Source: Psychroflexus sediminis | Lineage (GTDB): Bacteria > Bacteroidota > Bacteroidia > Flavobacteriales > Flavobacteriaceae | DNA: 64,000 bases | Direction: 5' to 3' | Assembly (NCBI RefSeq): GCF_900099815.1 | Contig: NZ_FNCW01000003.1 | Span: 1-64,000, forward strand | Shown: in pieces, positions 50,762 to 60,220 of the stretch | How positions within the stretch are numbered: the first letter of the stretch is position 1 | How the letters are laid out: every line of letters starts with the position of its first letter | The notes under the pieces: model-generated | Databases searched by the model: none | The model's input: the letters and a program-made list of their open reading frames with translations, nothing else | Told to the model about the DNA's origin: nothing | Translations under genes and position numbers: made by a program

Positions 50762-51978
50762 AATTGAGCTTTACCACACCAAAAACTGAACAATTTCAGT
50801 TTGAAATCACGGGTTCCAAAAGTATTTCCAATAGATATCTTATTCTTCAAGCTCTCTTTCCGAATCTAAATTTGAAGGGATTATCCAATAGCGATGATAC
50901 TCAGGTGCTTCAAAAAGCTTTATCTGCATCATTACAGGAAACTACAGAAATCGATATTCATCATGCGGGAACGGCCATGCGTTTTTCAACTGCCTTTTTT
51001 TCTGCACTCCCTGGCTGTGAAGTCATACTGACGGGAAGTCAGCGCATGCAGGAGCGCCCCATTGGTATTCTGGTGGAAGCGCTTAGAAGCCTTGGTGCTG
51101 ATATTCAATATATCAAAAATGAAGGTTTTCCACCTTTAAAAATTTCAGGGAAACCGCTTCAGAAAGAAAACATTTCCATCTCTGCAGATGTGAGTAGCCA
51201 GTACATTACGGCGTTAATGCTCATTGCTCCTTCCTTAAAAAACGGGTTAACTATTCATTTAGAATCTAAAGTCACATCCAAACCCTATCTTAAAATGACC
51301 GCTCAGGCTCTTGAGTCGGTTGGGGTTCACGTTGAATATGATGGCAACTCGATTAGAGTTCATTCTAAAACTAAAATAGAACCTACTACAATTTCAGTGG
51401 AGTCCGACTGGAGTTCGGTTTCTTATTTTTACAGCTGCCTGGCATTAATGAATGCCGGAAATATGAATATATCCACTTTTTATAAAGACAGCCTTCAGGG
51501 AGATTCTAGGGTAGCCGAGTTTTATCAACTTTTTGGTATCGAGACTCATTTTAAGACAAACTTCATTCAACTTTCAAAAATGGATAATTTTAAGTTGCCT
51601 CAGAAAATTGAATTAGATCTCAATGACACCCCAGATCTGGCACAGACGATTGCAGTAAGCTGTTTAGGACTAGGTGTTGAGTGTTTTTTAACCGGACTTC
51701 ATACTCTAAAAGTTAAAGAAACCGACAGATTGGTCGCTCTTAAAAATGAGATTGAAAAATTTGGTGCTGAGGTGATTATTACCGATGAATCTTTACACTT
51801 AAAACCTGTTGACGAATTTAATTCAGAAGTCAAAATAGAAACCTATCAGGACCACAGGATGGCTATGGCTTTTGCACCTCTGACTGTAAAAACCGATTTG
51901 GAAATTTTGAATCCTGAAGTGGTGTCCAAATCTTTTCCAGACTTTTGGGATAAAATGCGAGTACTAGGTATCCGGTAA
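50758..51978 (+). CDS. aroA: 3-phosphoshikimate 1-carboxyvinyltransferase (EPSP synthase)
   Basis: 406 residues. Transfers the enolpyruvyl group of PEP to shikimate 3-phosphate. Features: GSKSISNRYLILQAL (shikimate 3-phosphate site), HAGTAMRFSTAFF, GSQRMQERPIGILVEALRSLGADI in pieces, SSQYITALML, WSSVSYFY, DTPDLAQTIAV (catalytic Asp), KVKETDRLVALK and YQDHRMAMAFA. Slightly short (E. coli 427) and without an NGG-type PEP loop, having HAGT instead, as common in Bacteroidota. Last gene of its operon. Confidence 0.95.
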   Translation: MKLSFTTPKTEQFQFEITGSKSISNRYLILQALFPNLNLKGLSNSDDTQVLQKALSASLQETTEIDIHHAGTAMRFSTAFFSALPGCEVILTGSQRMQERPIGILVEALRSLGADIQYIKNEGFPPLKISGKPLQKENISISADVSSQYITALMLIAPSLKNGLTIHLESKVTSKPYLKMTAQALESVGVHVEYDGNSIRVHSKTKIEPTTISVESDWSSVSYFYSCLALMNAGNMNISTFYKDSLQGDSRVAEFYQLFGIETHFKTNFIQLSKMDNFKLPQKIELDLNDTPDLAQTIAVSCLGLGVECFLTGLHTLKVKETDRLVALKNEIEKFGAEVIITDESLHLKPVDEFNSEVKIETYQDHRMAMAFAPLTVKTDLEILNPEVVSKSFPDFWDKMRVLGIR

Positions 51979-52023
51979 AAACAGCGATTATCCTGTGATT
52001 AAGGTAAATAAACTATAAATTAC

Positions 52024-52055
52024 TTGACAACGCCTATCTCGCGGTCGTATATTTG
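52024..52055 (+). promoter_or_regulatory. promoter of queA
   Basis: TTG at 52024-52026 (within TTGACA), 21 nt spacer, TATATTTG at 52048-52055; ATG at 52082. The best two-part promoter in the window. Confidence 0.7.
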
Positions 52056-52081
52056 CACTCTTTTAAAAAAATAAGATTATT

Positions 52082-53137
52082 ATGGGAATGAAACTTTCAC
52101 AATTCGAATTTACTTTACCTGAAGACCTTTTGGCAGAATTTCCGTCTGAGCACAGAGATGAAGCCAAACTAATGGTAGTAAATCGTAAAGATGGTTCTAT
52201 TGAACACAAAATGTTTAAAGACGTTATCAATTATTTTGACGAAAAGGACGTCATGGTGTTCAATAATACTAAAGTTTTCCCAGCTAGATTATACGGAAAT
52301 AAAGAAAAAACAGGAGCTAAAATTGAAGTTTTCCTATTAAGAGAACTCAATCCAGAAACACGTCTTTGGGATGTTCTTGTAGATCCTGCACGAAAAATAA
52401 GAATAGGTAACAAACTTTATTTTGGTGAAGATGAAAGCCTGGTGGCCGAAGTGATTGATAACACCACCAACAGAGGGAGAACCCTTCGTTTTCTTTACGA
52501 CGGGTCTTACCAGGACTTTAGAGATAAATTAACTGAACTTGGTCAGACGCCACTTCCTAAATACATCAAGCGTGATGTCGTTCCAGAAGATGCTGAACGT
52601 TACCAAACGATTTATGCTAAAAATGAAGGTGCTGTTGCAGCGCCAACTGCGGGACTTCACTTTTCTAAACACCTGTTGAAGCGTTTGGAAATCAAAGGCA
52701 TTGACTTTGCAGAAGTGACTTTACATATCGGTTTAGGAACCTTCAATCCCGTAGAAGTCGAGGATTTGTCCAAACATAAAATGGACAGTGAAGAGATCAT
52801 GATCGATAGTAATGCGACCAGTATTATCAACAATGCTAAATCTGAAAAAAGGAGAATTTGTGCTGTAGGAACTACAGTGATGAGAACTTTGGAAAGTGCG
52901 GTAAGCTCGAACCACAGGTTGAATGAATACAATGGCTGGACCAATAAATTCATTTTTCCTCCTCACGATTTTAGTATTGCAAATTGCATGATTACCAATT
53001 TCCACATGCCAAAATCTACTTTATTGATGATGATTTCTGCCTTTGCAGGACATGACTTGATGGAAAAAGCTTATAAAGAAGCCATTAAAGAAAAATACAA
53101 ATTCTACTCGTACGGCGATGCTATGTTGATTTTGTAG
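52082..53137 (+). CDS. queA: S-adenosylmethionine:tRNA ribosyltransferase-isomerase
   Basis: 351 residues (ATG 52082, or 52088 two codons later). Adds the ribosyl group of SAM to preQ1 in tRNA, penultimate step of queuosine synthesis. Motifs: [65 protein letters not shown] and [22 protein letters not shown] (in parts). Full length. Followed by a strong terminator. Confidence 0.96.
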   Translation: MGMKLSQFEFTLPEDLLAEFPSEHRDEAKLMVVNRKDGSIEHKMFKDVINYFDEKDVMVFNNTKVFPARLYGNKEKTGAKIEVFLLRELNPETRLWDVLVDPARKIRIGNKLYFGEDESLVAEVIDNTTNRGRTLRFLYDGSYQDFRDKLTELGQTPLPKYIKRDVVPEDAERYQTIYAKNEGAVAAPTAGLHFSKHLLKRLEIKGIDFAEVTLHIGLGTFNPVEVEDLSKHKMDSEEIMIDSNATSIINNAKSEKRRICAVGTTVMRTLESAVSSNHRLNEYNGWTNKFIFPPHDFSIANCMITNFHMPKSTLLMMISAFAGHDLMEKAYKEAIKEKYKFYSYGDAMLIL

Positions 53138-53161
53138 TAGATAGCTTAAAAGTAATGAAGG

Positions 53162-53194
53162 AGCTGACTTGTATTTTGCAAGTCAGCTTTTTTT
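53162..53194 (+). terminator. intrinsic terminator of queA
   Basis: AGCTGACTTG (53162-53171) pairs with CAAGTCAGCT (53179-53188), 7-nt loop, then six T (53189-53194). It reaches the stop codon of the convergent rlmH gene. Confidence 0.92.
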
Positions 53195-53666
53195 ATTCGT
53201 GGTGGTAAGGAAGATTGCCTAAAATGGTGAAGGCTCTATACAACTGTTCGGTAAAAAACAACCGAATCATTTGATGAGAAAATGTCATTTTGGAAAGTGA
53301 TACTTTTTGATCTCCTCTGGAATAAACATCTGGAGAAAAGCCATAAGGACCACCAATTACAAAAACCAAGTTTTTAAGACCGGTGTTCATGCGTTTTTGT
53401 AGCCATCCTGCCAGTTTGGTAGAGGAATATTCAGAACCCTTTTCATCCAGCAAAACCACAAAATCAGAATTCGAAATTTTTTTCAAGATAAGTTCACCTT
53501 CTTTTTCCTTTTGAAGCTCGATCTCCATATTCTTTCTTTTTTTGAGATCGGGAATAATGCTTATTTCGAAATTTACAAAATGCGACAGCCGCTTTTTGTA
53601 ATCACTGATTAAGGCTTCCAGATGGCGATTATCTGTTTTGCCTACGAGGATTAAGGTGATGGTCAT
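53193..53666 (-). CDS. rlmH: 23S rRNA (pseudouridine(1915)-N(3))-methyltransferase
   Basis: 157 residues from ATG 53666 (MTITLILVGKTDNRHLEAL); a frame to 53699 adds residues from the divergent promoter region. SPOUT (trefoil knot) methyltransferase acting on helix 69 of 23S rRNA. Motifs: VVLLDEKGSEYSST, LVFVIGGPYGFSPDVYSR (SAM knot), and KVSLSKMTFSHQMIRLFFTEQLYRAF in pieces, ending LPYHHE. Complete. Confidence 0.95.
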   Translation of the reverse strand: MTITLILVGKTDNRHLEALISDYKKRLSHFVNFEISIIPDLKKRKNMEIELQKEKEGELILKKISNSDFVVLLDEKGSEYSSTKLAGWLQKRMNTGLKNLVFVIGGPYGFSPDVYSRGDQKVSLSKMTFSHQMIRLFFTEQLYRAFTILGNLPYHHE

Positions 53667-53681
53667 CCGTATAAAAAAGTT

Positions 53682-53689
53682 TAACTTTG
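53682..53689 (+). promoter_or_regulatory. -7 box TAACTTTG for nadC
   Basis: Exact TAnnTTTG match 24 nt before ATG 53714; shows that the in-frame start at 53687 is not used. Confidence 0.5.
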
Positions 53690-53713
53690 TTCGAGACAAA
53701 AATAGAGAACCAA

Positions 53714-54571
53714 ATGATTAGCGAAAAGCAATTGGAAGAAGAAATCCAGATCCTTATTGAAAATGCGATACGAGAAGATGTAGGAGCAGGAGATCACTCC
53801 AGTCTGGCTTGTATTCCCAAAGACGCTAATGGAAAAGCCAAACTCCTTGTAAAGGATGAGGGCATTCTGGCTGGAGTTGTGTTGGCGAAGCGGGTTTTCA
53901 ACTATGTTGATTCTTCCTTGGACGTTGAACTCTTGATGAAAGACGGTGACCCCATGACTTACGGGGATATTGCTTTTTATGTTTCTGGTTCAAGTCAATC
54001 TATACTAAAAGCTGAACGAGTGGTGCTAAATGCCATGCAACGCATGAGTGCCATTGCAACTAAAACACAAAAGTTTTCTATTTTATTAAAAGCATATAAA
54101 ACTCAAATTCTGGACACACGCAAAACCACCCCTGGTTTTAGAGCTTTGGAAAAGCAAGCTGTAAAAATAGGGGGTGGGACCAACCACAGATTCGCCTTGT
54201 ACGACATGATCATGCTGAAGGATAATCACATAGATTTCGCCGGAGGTATTTCAAAGGCTATTCAAAAAACATTGAGTTACCTTGAGCAGGAAAAGCTGGA
54301 TCTGAAAATTGTAGTAGAAGCAAGATCAATTTCAGAAGTCAGAGAAATTTTGGAGTCTGAGGGAGTATATAGAATCCTGCTAGATAATTTCAGTTATGAA
54401 GACACTCGGGAAGCCGTGAAAATAATCGGTTCAAAATGCTTAACAGAATCTAGCGGAGGAATTACTTTGGAAAATGCTAAGAATTATGCCGAATGCGGAG
54501 TCGATTTTATCTCAAGCGGAGCGCTCATCCACTCGGTTCATAATTTGGATCTAAGTCTAAAAGCTGTATAA
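53714..54571 (+). CDS. nadC: nicotinate-nucleotide pyrophosphorylase (carboxylating)
   Basis: 285 residues from ATG 53714. Converts quinolinate and PRPP to nicotinate mononucleotide in NAD synthesis. Features: AIREDVGAGDHSS, ERVVLNAMQRMSAIAT, LDTRKTTPGFRALEKQAV, GGGTNHRFALYDMIMLKDNHI in pieces, VEARS and LTESSGGITLENA, followed by GVDFISSGALIHS. Complete. 1 nt before the YihY gene, first in a five-gene run to priA. Confidence 0.96.
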   Translation: MISEKQLEEEIQILIENAIREDVGAGDHSSLACIPKDANGKAKLLVKDEGILAGVVLAKRVFNYVDSSLDVELLMKDGDPMTYGDIAFYVSGSSQSILKAERVVLNAMQRMSAIATKTQKFSILLKAYKTQILDTRKTTPGFRALEKQAVKIGGGTNHRFALYDMIMLKDNHIDFAGGISKAIQKTLSYLEQEKLDLKIVVEARSISEVREILESEGVYRILLDNFSYEDTREAVKIIGSKCLTESSGGITLENAKNYAECGVDFISSGALIHSVHNLDLSLKAV

Positions 54572-54572
54572 G

Positions 54573-55508
54573 ATGGCTGCCGAAATAAGCGATACCCTTA
54601 AAAAAATACCGATAATTTCCAGACTTGCGTATTGGGCTAACCAGAAAAATTTACCAGGTCGCGAAGGGTTTACACTTTACGATTTGTTCAGTTTATATAC
54701 GTTAGGGATTTTAAAAGGAACATTTTCTACGAGAGCAAGCGCCATCGCCTTTAGCTTTTTTATGGCTATTTTCCCCTTTTTACTTTTTATTCTGAATTTG
54801 ATTCCCTTTGTCTGGTTTATCGATGATTTTCAACAGGAATTACTCAATTATCTTGAAGATTTACTCCCTCCCCAAACTTCCGGGATGTTTCAGGACATTT
54901 TTTATGATATTGCCAATAACCCACGAGCCGGATTGCTTTCCTTTGTTTTCTTACTCTCCATCTTTTTGATGTCTAACGGCGTCAATGCAATTTTCACCAG
55001 CTTTGAATTTTCTTATCACACACAAATCAACAGACCGATTATAAGACAATACTTCGTGGCTGTAGGGGTTGCTATCATCGTGGCTGTTTTGCTTTTGATT
55101 GCCGTCATTGCAACGGTTTATTTCAGTTTTCTTATTGACCAGTTTAAAAGTATTGGCGTGGTAGGCGATTCGCTTTTGCTGGCCAAGTACGGTCGTTTTG
55201 CGATTTTGATTTTGGTACTGGTACTTGGGATCTCAACGCTTTATTATTTTGGAACCAAAGAAGGAAAGAAAACCCGTTTTTTCTCTTTAGGCTCCTTTTT
55301 TACAACGATTTTAATTATTTTAACCACCTATTTGTTTTCCATTTATGTTGAAAATTTCAGTGCGTATAACAAACTATATGGTTCGATTGGTGCATTATTA
55401 ATACTCATGTTATATATTTGGTTAAACTCTAATATTCTTTTATTGGGTTTTGAATTAAATGGATCACTGTACAACTTAAAACAAAAATCCCAAACCTTAA
55501 AAAAATAA
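54573..55508 (+). CDS. YihY/BrkB family inner membrane protein
   Basis: 311 residues, six membrane helices in the order about 55-77, 120-145, 160-190, 200-230, 235-262 and 270-295. The family pattern is visible in TRASAIAFSFFMAIFPFLLFI, QTSGMFQDIFYDIANNPRAGLLSF in parts, LMSNGVNAIFTSFEFSYH and YKLYGSIGALLILMLYIWLNSNILLLG in pieces. Formerly annotated RNase BN, which was wrong; true function is unknown. 1 nt after nadC and 4 nt before the next gene. Confidence 0.9.
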   Translation: MAAEISDTLKKIPIISRLAYWANQKNLPGREGFTLYDLFSLYTLGILKGTFSTRASAIAFSFFMAIFPFLLFILNLIPFVWFIDDFQQELLNYLEDLLPPQTSGMFQDIFYDIANNPRAGLLSFVFLLSIFLMSNGVNAIFTSFEFSYHTQINRPIIRQYFVAVGVAIIVAVLLLIAVIATVYFSFLIDQFKSIGVVGDSLLLAKYGRFAILILVLVLGISTLYYFGTKEGKKTRFFSLGSFFTTILIILTTYLFSIYVENFSAYNKLYGSIGALLILMLYIWLNSNILLLGFELNGSLYNLKQKSQTLKK

Positions 55509-55512
55509 ATTT

Positions 55513-56073
55513 ATGAAAACAGGCTTTTTTATGATTGTGGCATTCCTTGTAGCGACATCTTCTTTTGCTCAAACAGAAATTGCTGGTATTGTACTTCCAA
55601 ATACGTTTGAAATTGGCGAAACCCAGTTGAGTCTCAACGGTGCAGGTGTCCGAGAAAAATACTGGATGGACATGTATGCCGGAGGGCTTTATACAGCCGA
55701 GAAAATGAATGTGGCGCAAAATGTAAGGAATGCAGATGTTCCAATGCTAATCAAACTTCACATTGTATCGGGATTAATCTCAAGTGATAAAATGAGTTCT
55801 TCTGTTGAAGATGGTTTTGAGAATTCTACCGGAGGTAATACAGAACCTTTCAGAGCCAAAATCGATAAATTTAAATCCTTCTTTTCAGAAGAAATCACCA
55901 AAAATGATGTCTTTGATATCACTTACACCCCTGCAACCGGGGTTGTCGTTTTTAAAAATTACAAAGAACTGGGAACGATTGAAGGTTTAGACTTTAAAAA
56001 AGTATTATTCGGTATCTGGTTCGGTGAAAAACCTGCCGACAAGGATTTGATGAAAGGGATGTTAAACCAGTAA
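55513..56073 (+). CDS. secreted chalcone isomerase-like protein
   Basis: 186 residues with a signal peptide (1-19, ATSSFAQ). The mature protein matches the bacterial chalcone isomerase-like fold: LSLNGAGVREKYWMDMYAGGLYT in parts (core strand and helix), then ADVPMLIKLHIVSGLISSDKM and the C-terminal FKKVLFGIWFGEKPADKDLMKGML. Bacterial members are exported; enzymatic activity on flavonoids is not expected, and lipid or fatty-acid binding is an alternative. Organised tightly with its neighbours. Confidence 0.88.
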   Translation: MKTGFFMIVAFLVATSSFAQTEIAGIVLPNTFEIGETQLSLNGAGVREKYWMDMYAGGLYTAEKMNVAQNVRNADVPMLIKLHIVSGLISSDKMSSSVEDGFENSTGGNTEPFRAKIDKFKSFFSEEITKNDVFDITYTPATGVVVFKNYKELGTIEGLDFKKVLFGIWFGEKPADKDLMKGMLNQ

Positions 56074-56076
56074 CCT

Positions 56077-56502
56077 ATGAAATTAGTAATGATTTGCATA
56101 GGTTTCCTTTATGGAAACCTTATTTTTTCTCAGGAAGTTTTTGGAGAATGGAAAACCATAGATGAAGATACCGGTGTCGCCAAATCTATTGTTGAAATTT
56201 ATAAAAAAGACGGAGAGGTTTTCGGAAAGATAAAGAAAATTCTTAGAGAAGATAAAAGAGACATGCGTTGTACTGAATGCAAGGGCGATCTTAAAAACCA
56301 GAAAATCGAAAATATGGTTATTATAAGAGGCCTCTCTAAAGCTGGCGAAGAATATACCGGAGGTACAATACTCGATCCTGAAAATGGTAAAACCTATGAT
56401 GCCAGGATCTGGATTGAAGAGGGAATGCCCAATACCTTAATGGTTAGAGGCTATGTTGCTTTTTTTTACAGAACGCAGGAATGGGAGAGAGTTAAGGAAT
56501 AA
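56077..56502 (+). CDS. DUF2147 secreted protein
   Basis: 141 residues; signal peptide 1-19 (GNLIFSQ). The DUF2147 domain is complete: VFGEWKTIDEDTGVAKSIVEIY, CTECKGDLKNQ (a Cys-x2-Cys pair typical of the group), GGTILDPENGKTYDARIWIE and the closing MVRGYVAFFYRTQEWER. Lipocalin-like beta barrel is expected. Function unknown. 3 nt downstream of the chalcone isomerase-like gene and 19 nt upstream of priA. Confidence 0.9.
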   Translation: MKLVMICIGFLYGNLIFSQEVFGEWKTIDEDTGVAKSIVEIYKKDGEVFGKIKKILREDKRDMRCTECKGDLKNQKIENMVIIRGLSKAGEEYTGGTILDPENGKTYDARIWIEEGMPNTLMVRGYVAFFYRTQEWERVKE

Positions 56503-56521
56503 ATTCTAATACAATATTTTC

Positions 56522-58984
56522 ATGCCTTTCTATATCGATGTCATTGTTCCCTTAGCTTTAGATCAAAGGTTCACCTATTCCATTACTGATGATGAACGGC
56601 TACTTTTAGATCTTGGAATGCGTGTGGCGGTCCCTTTTGGTAAACGAAAGGTGTATACCAGCATTGTTGCCAAAATACACGAAAAACCACCACTGCGATA
56701 TGAGGCAAAACCCGTAGAAGAGCTGCTGGATAAAACGCCAACGGTTACCGCTTATCAGCTCAAGCTATGGAAGTGGATGGCCGATTATTACCTCTGTACA
56801 GAAGGAGAAATTTTGAGGTCTGCTTTGCCCAGTGCGCTTTTGATTGAAAGTGAAACGGTCATTGAACCTCATCCGGATTTTGATCTTAAAGCAATCGATG
56901 AAGCTGAACACTTGAATGACAGTGAATACTTAATTCTTCAGGCACTTCAGAAACAAAGCTTATTGAAAATAAGTGAGATTATCCTGATTCTTGATAAAAA
57001 AACTATTTTTCCAGTCATCAATGCTATGGCAGAAAAAGGCATGATTCTCATCAATCAGGAACTCAACAGACAATATAAGCCCAAACTCCAGAAATATATC
57101 AAACTTAACGACCACTTTGCTTCTGAAACCGAATTGCCCGGCCTCCTGGAAAGCCTTGAACGGGCCAAGAAACAAAAGCAGGCACTGCTGAAACTGTTTA
57201 GTCTTAGAGCTCAGACCCAACAACCGATTTCTGCTAAAAAATTAAAAGAAGAAGCCGGAGTTTCTGAAGCGGTGGTTAAAGCCTTGGTAGATAAATCGAT
57301 TTTTGAAGAATACTACGTCAAGAAAGACCGAATTGAATATCAAGGAGAGGCCTCCTCTCCGGAAATATATCTGAATGAGTATCAGGAAAAAGCTTTGGAA
57401 GACATTGAAAAAGGCTTTGAGAAACTGCCGGTTTGTTTATTACAAGGAGTGACTTCCTCAGGAAAAACTGAAGTTTACATCAAGTTGATAGAAAAAACGA
57501 TTCAACAGGGAAAGCAAGTGCTTTATTTATTACCAGAAATTGCGCTTACCACTCAGCTTATTCAGCGTCTTCAGGATTATTTTGGGGATGAAGTTTTGGT
57601 ATACCACAGCAAATACTCTGTTAATGAAAGGGTGGAGGTTTACAGACACATACTCGATGACAGCAAAGGAAAAATTGTGATTGGCGCGAGATCTTCTATT
57701 TTTTTACCCTTTCAAAATCTTGGACTGTTAGTGATAGATGAGTCTCATGAAAGCAGCTTCAAGCAATTTGATCCCGCTCCTCGCTATCATGCCAGAGATA
57801 CAGCCATCGTCCTGGCTTCTTTTTTTCAGGCAAAAACGCTTTTGGGAACAGCAACGCCTAGCCTTGAAAGTTTCTATAATGTAAAACAGGATAAGTATGC
57901 TTTTGCGCAGCTCTCCAGACGCTTTGGCAATGTCGTTCCTCCGAAAGTGGAATTGGTGGATTTGAAAGATCAGCAGAGAAAACAGAAAATGACAGGACAT
58001 TTTTCTGAAACCCTGATTAAGGCAATTGAAGCGACTTTAAAAGAAGGGCAACAGGTTATTCTTTTTCAAAATCGAAGAGGATATTCACCGATTTTGGAGT
58101 GCAATACTTGCGGTCATGCCCCACAATGTCCCAATTGTGACGTGAGTCTTACCTATCACAAACACAATAATACACTGAGGTGTCACTACTGCGGATATCA
58201 TATCGCCATGCAAACCAAATGTATGGCATGTGGTTCTGCCGATGTGACGACCAAAGGTTTTGGTACCGAACAAATCGAGACTGAACTGAACTCTTTATTT
58301 GAAGATAAAGTCATCAAACGCATGGATCTGGATACGACTCGCGGGAAGTTTGCTTATGAAAAGATTATTTCAGCCTTTGAGAATCGAGAAATAGATATTC
58401 TGGTAGGAACTCAGATGCTGACCAAAGGTTTGGATTTCAGGCATGTCAAACTTGTGGGGGTGATGAATGCCGATAGTTTATTGAACTTTCCTGATTTTAG
58501 AGCTCATGAGAGAAGTTTTCAATTGTTGGTCCAGGTAGCAGGAAGAGCTGGGAGAACAGCGGAACAAGGTCAGGTTCTTATTCAAACCTATAATCCTTAC
58601 CATAGAATTTTACAGCAGGTAACTACCAACAGTTACAATGAAATGTTTAAGGAGCAACTGGATGAAAGACGACATTTCAAATACCCGCCATTATTCAGAA
58701 TGATTAAAATCACCTTCAAATCCAGAGACTTGAATAAACTTAATGAAGCATCAGACTGGCTTGCCCTGTATTACAGACAAATTTTTACAACCAATGTGTT
58801 AGGACCAGAATTTCCGGGAATATCAAGAATTAGAAATGAATATCATAAGAATATTCTGATCAAAATACCACAAGAGCAGTCTCTAACTAAAACTAAATCG
58901 CATGTGAAAAAAGGTGTAGATAAATTCAAATCTATAGCTCAATTCAGGTCTATTAAAGTGATAACAAATGTTGATCCTTATTAA
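56522..58984 (+). CDS. priA: primosomal protein N' (replication restart helicase PriA)
   Basis: 820 residues. Reloads the replisome at collapsed forks. N-terminal DNA-binding domain (about 1-110, YIDVIVPLALDQRFTYS), winged helix (about 115-200), helicase domain with Walker A GVTSSGKTEVY (Lys315) and the DEAH-like VIDESHESSFKQ, zinc region starting at Cys527 (C527, C530, C536, C539 plus four later cysteines in CHYCGYH and CMACG), and motifs GTQMLTKGLDF and QVAGRAGR. The C-terminal domain ends with the expected NVDPY-type tail. Complete. Confidence 0.97.
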   Translation: MPFYIDVIVPLALDQRFTYSITDDERLLLDLGMRVAVPFGKRKVYTSIVAKIHEKPPLRYEAKPVEELLDKTPTVTAYQLKLWKWMADYYLCTEGEILRSALPSALLIESETVIEPHPDFDLKAIDEAEHLNDSEYLILQALQKQSLLKISEIILILDKKTIFPVINAMAEKGMILINQELNRQYKPKLQKYIKLNDHFASETELPGLLESLERAKKQKQALLKLFSLRAQTQQPISAKKLKEEAGVSEAVVKALVDKSIFEEYYVKKDRIEYQGEASSPEIYLNEYQEKALEDIEKGFEKLPVCLLQGVTSSGKTEVYIKLIEKTIQQGKQVLYLLPEIALTTQLIQRLQDYFGDEVLVYHSKYSVNERVEVYRHILDDSKGKIVIGARSSIFLPFQNLGLLVIDESHESSFKQFDPAPRYHARDTAIVLASFFQAKTLLGTATPSLESFYNVKQDKYAFAQLSRRFGNVVPPKVELVDLKDQQRKQKMTGHFSETLIKAIEATLKEGQQVILFQNRRGYSPILECNTCGHAPQCPNCDVSLTYHKHNNTLRCHYCGYHIAMQTKCMACGSADVTTKGFGTEQIETELNSLFEDKVIKRMDLDTTRGKFAYEKIISAFENREIDILVGTQMLTKGLDFRHVKLVGVMNADSLLNFPDFRAHERSFQLLVQVAGRAGRTAEQGQVLIQTYNPYHRILQQVTTNSYNEMFKEQLDERRHFKYPPLFRMIKITFKSRDLNKLNEASDWLALYYRQIFTTNVLGPEFPGISRIRNEYHKNILIKIPQEQSLTKTKSHVKKGVDKFKSIAQFRSIKVITNVDPY

Positions 58985-59044
58985 TATTCTCTTCATTTAA
59001 TCATAATAACAGCTTATAGAGTTATGCGCTTCTCCAATAGTTTG

Positions 59045-59052
59045 TATTTTTG
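59045..59052 (+). promoter_or_regulatory. -7 box TATTTTTG for oxyR
   Basis: Exact TAnnTTTG match 16 nt before ATG 59069. Confidence 0.5.
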
Positions 59053-59068
59053 AGACAAATTATGAAAA

Positions 59069-60022
59069 ATGACTATCACGCAACTTACGTATGTGCTTGC
59101 TGTAGCTGAGTATAAGAATTTCACCAAGGCCTCAGAAAAGGTTTTTGTCACACAGCCTACTTTAAGCATGCAGGTTCAAAAGCTTGAAGAAGAATTGAAC
59201 GTAAAGATTTTTGATAGAAGCAAAAAACCTATCAAATTAACTCCAGTAGGTGAGAAAATCATTGAACAGGCAAAAAATATTGTCAACGAAAGCGTAAGGA
59301 TTCAAGATATAGTCGATCAGCAAAAAGGCTTCGTGGGTGGCGAGTTTAAACTGGGTATAATTTCAACAGTTATGCCGACTCTACTCCCTATGTTTTTAAG
59401 AAATTTTGTCAATAAATATCCTAAAATCAATTTAAAGATCGAAGAACTTCATACAGAAGCTATTATAGAGAAACTTATTGATGGACACTTAGACGCAGGA
59501 ATTGCAGCTACCCCGCTTGGGAATGAAAAGATAAAGGAAAAACCTCTTTATTACGAGCCATTTATGGCTTATATCCCGGAACAGCACAGATTATTTACCA
59601 CCAAAGACATTACAGCCGAAGATTTAGATGTGGATGAAGTTCTGCTTCTGGAAGATGGTCATTGCTTTAAAGATAATATTCTTAACCTGTGCAAGAGTGT
59701 CCAAAACTTACCAGATCAACGACGTTTCTATCTGGAAAGCGGGAGTTTTGAAACTTTAATTAAACTATCTGACGAAGGTCTGGGAATGACTTTATTGCCT
59801 TATTTACATACTCTAGACTTAAAAGAAGGCATGCTTAAAAATGTCAAATTCTTTAAAAAACCATATCCCTCCAGAGAAATAAGTTTGGTTCATCATAAAA
59901 ATGAGTTGAAATCCCATATCATAAATGCTTTACAAGAGTCGATCAACTCAATCGTTAAAGCTGCTATTCAATTTCAGGATATAGAAATTATAAGTCCTTT
60001 AAATCAAAACAGAAAGGTGTAA
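59069..60022 (+). CDS. oxyR: LysR-type peroxide-sensing regulator OxyR
   Basis: 317 residues. The N-terminal winged helix-turn-helix (1-60) has TKASEKVFVTQPTLSMQVQKLEEELN in parts. The C-terminal regulatory domain contains LLLEDGHCFKDNILNLCK, with cysteines falling exactly at 199 and 208, the numbers of the peroxide-sensing disulfide of E. coli OxyR, and the same nine-residue spacing. This supports a true OxyR rather than a generic LysR regulator. Targets would include catalase or peroxiredoxin genes, none of which is in the window. A SulP transporter follows after 198 nt. Confidence 0.92.
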   Translation: MTITQLTYVLAVAEYKNFTKASEKVFVTQPTLSMQVQKLEEELNVKIFDRSKKPIKLTPVGEKIIEQAKNIVNESVRIQDIVDQQKGFVGGEFKLGIISTVMPTLLPMFLRNFVNKYPKINLKIEELHTEAIIEKLIDGHLDAGIAATPLGNEKIKEKPLYYEPFMAYIPEQHRLFTTKDITAEDLDVDEVLLLEDGHCFKDNILNLCKSVQNLPDQRRFYLESGSFETLIKLSDEGLGMTLLPYLHTLDLKEGMLKNVKFFKKPYPSREISLVHHKNELKSHIINALQESINSIVKAAIQFQDIEIISPLNQNRKV

Positions 60023-60108
60023 TTTACTGACATTCAATTGATTAAACTCTAGTTGGCTTGGTTGTAAAAAAAAATCTATTTAACTTCTGTTTATTTCACT
60101 TTAAGCTC

Positions 60109-60116
60109 TAGATTTG
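60109..60116 (+). promoter_or_regulatory. -7 box TAGATTTG for sulP
   Basis: Exact TAnnTTTG match; CTG at 60087-60089 could serve as a weak -33. The 104-nt leader to ATG 60221 is the longest seen here. Confidence 0.45.
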
Positions 60117-60220
60117 CAAACTTTTACAAACAAAGATTACCGTTAGTTTATAGCAGGATTTAGTATTCGTCTTTTCTCACTGTAATTCAAAACAGAGATT
60201 ATTAAATTTTAAACAAACCA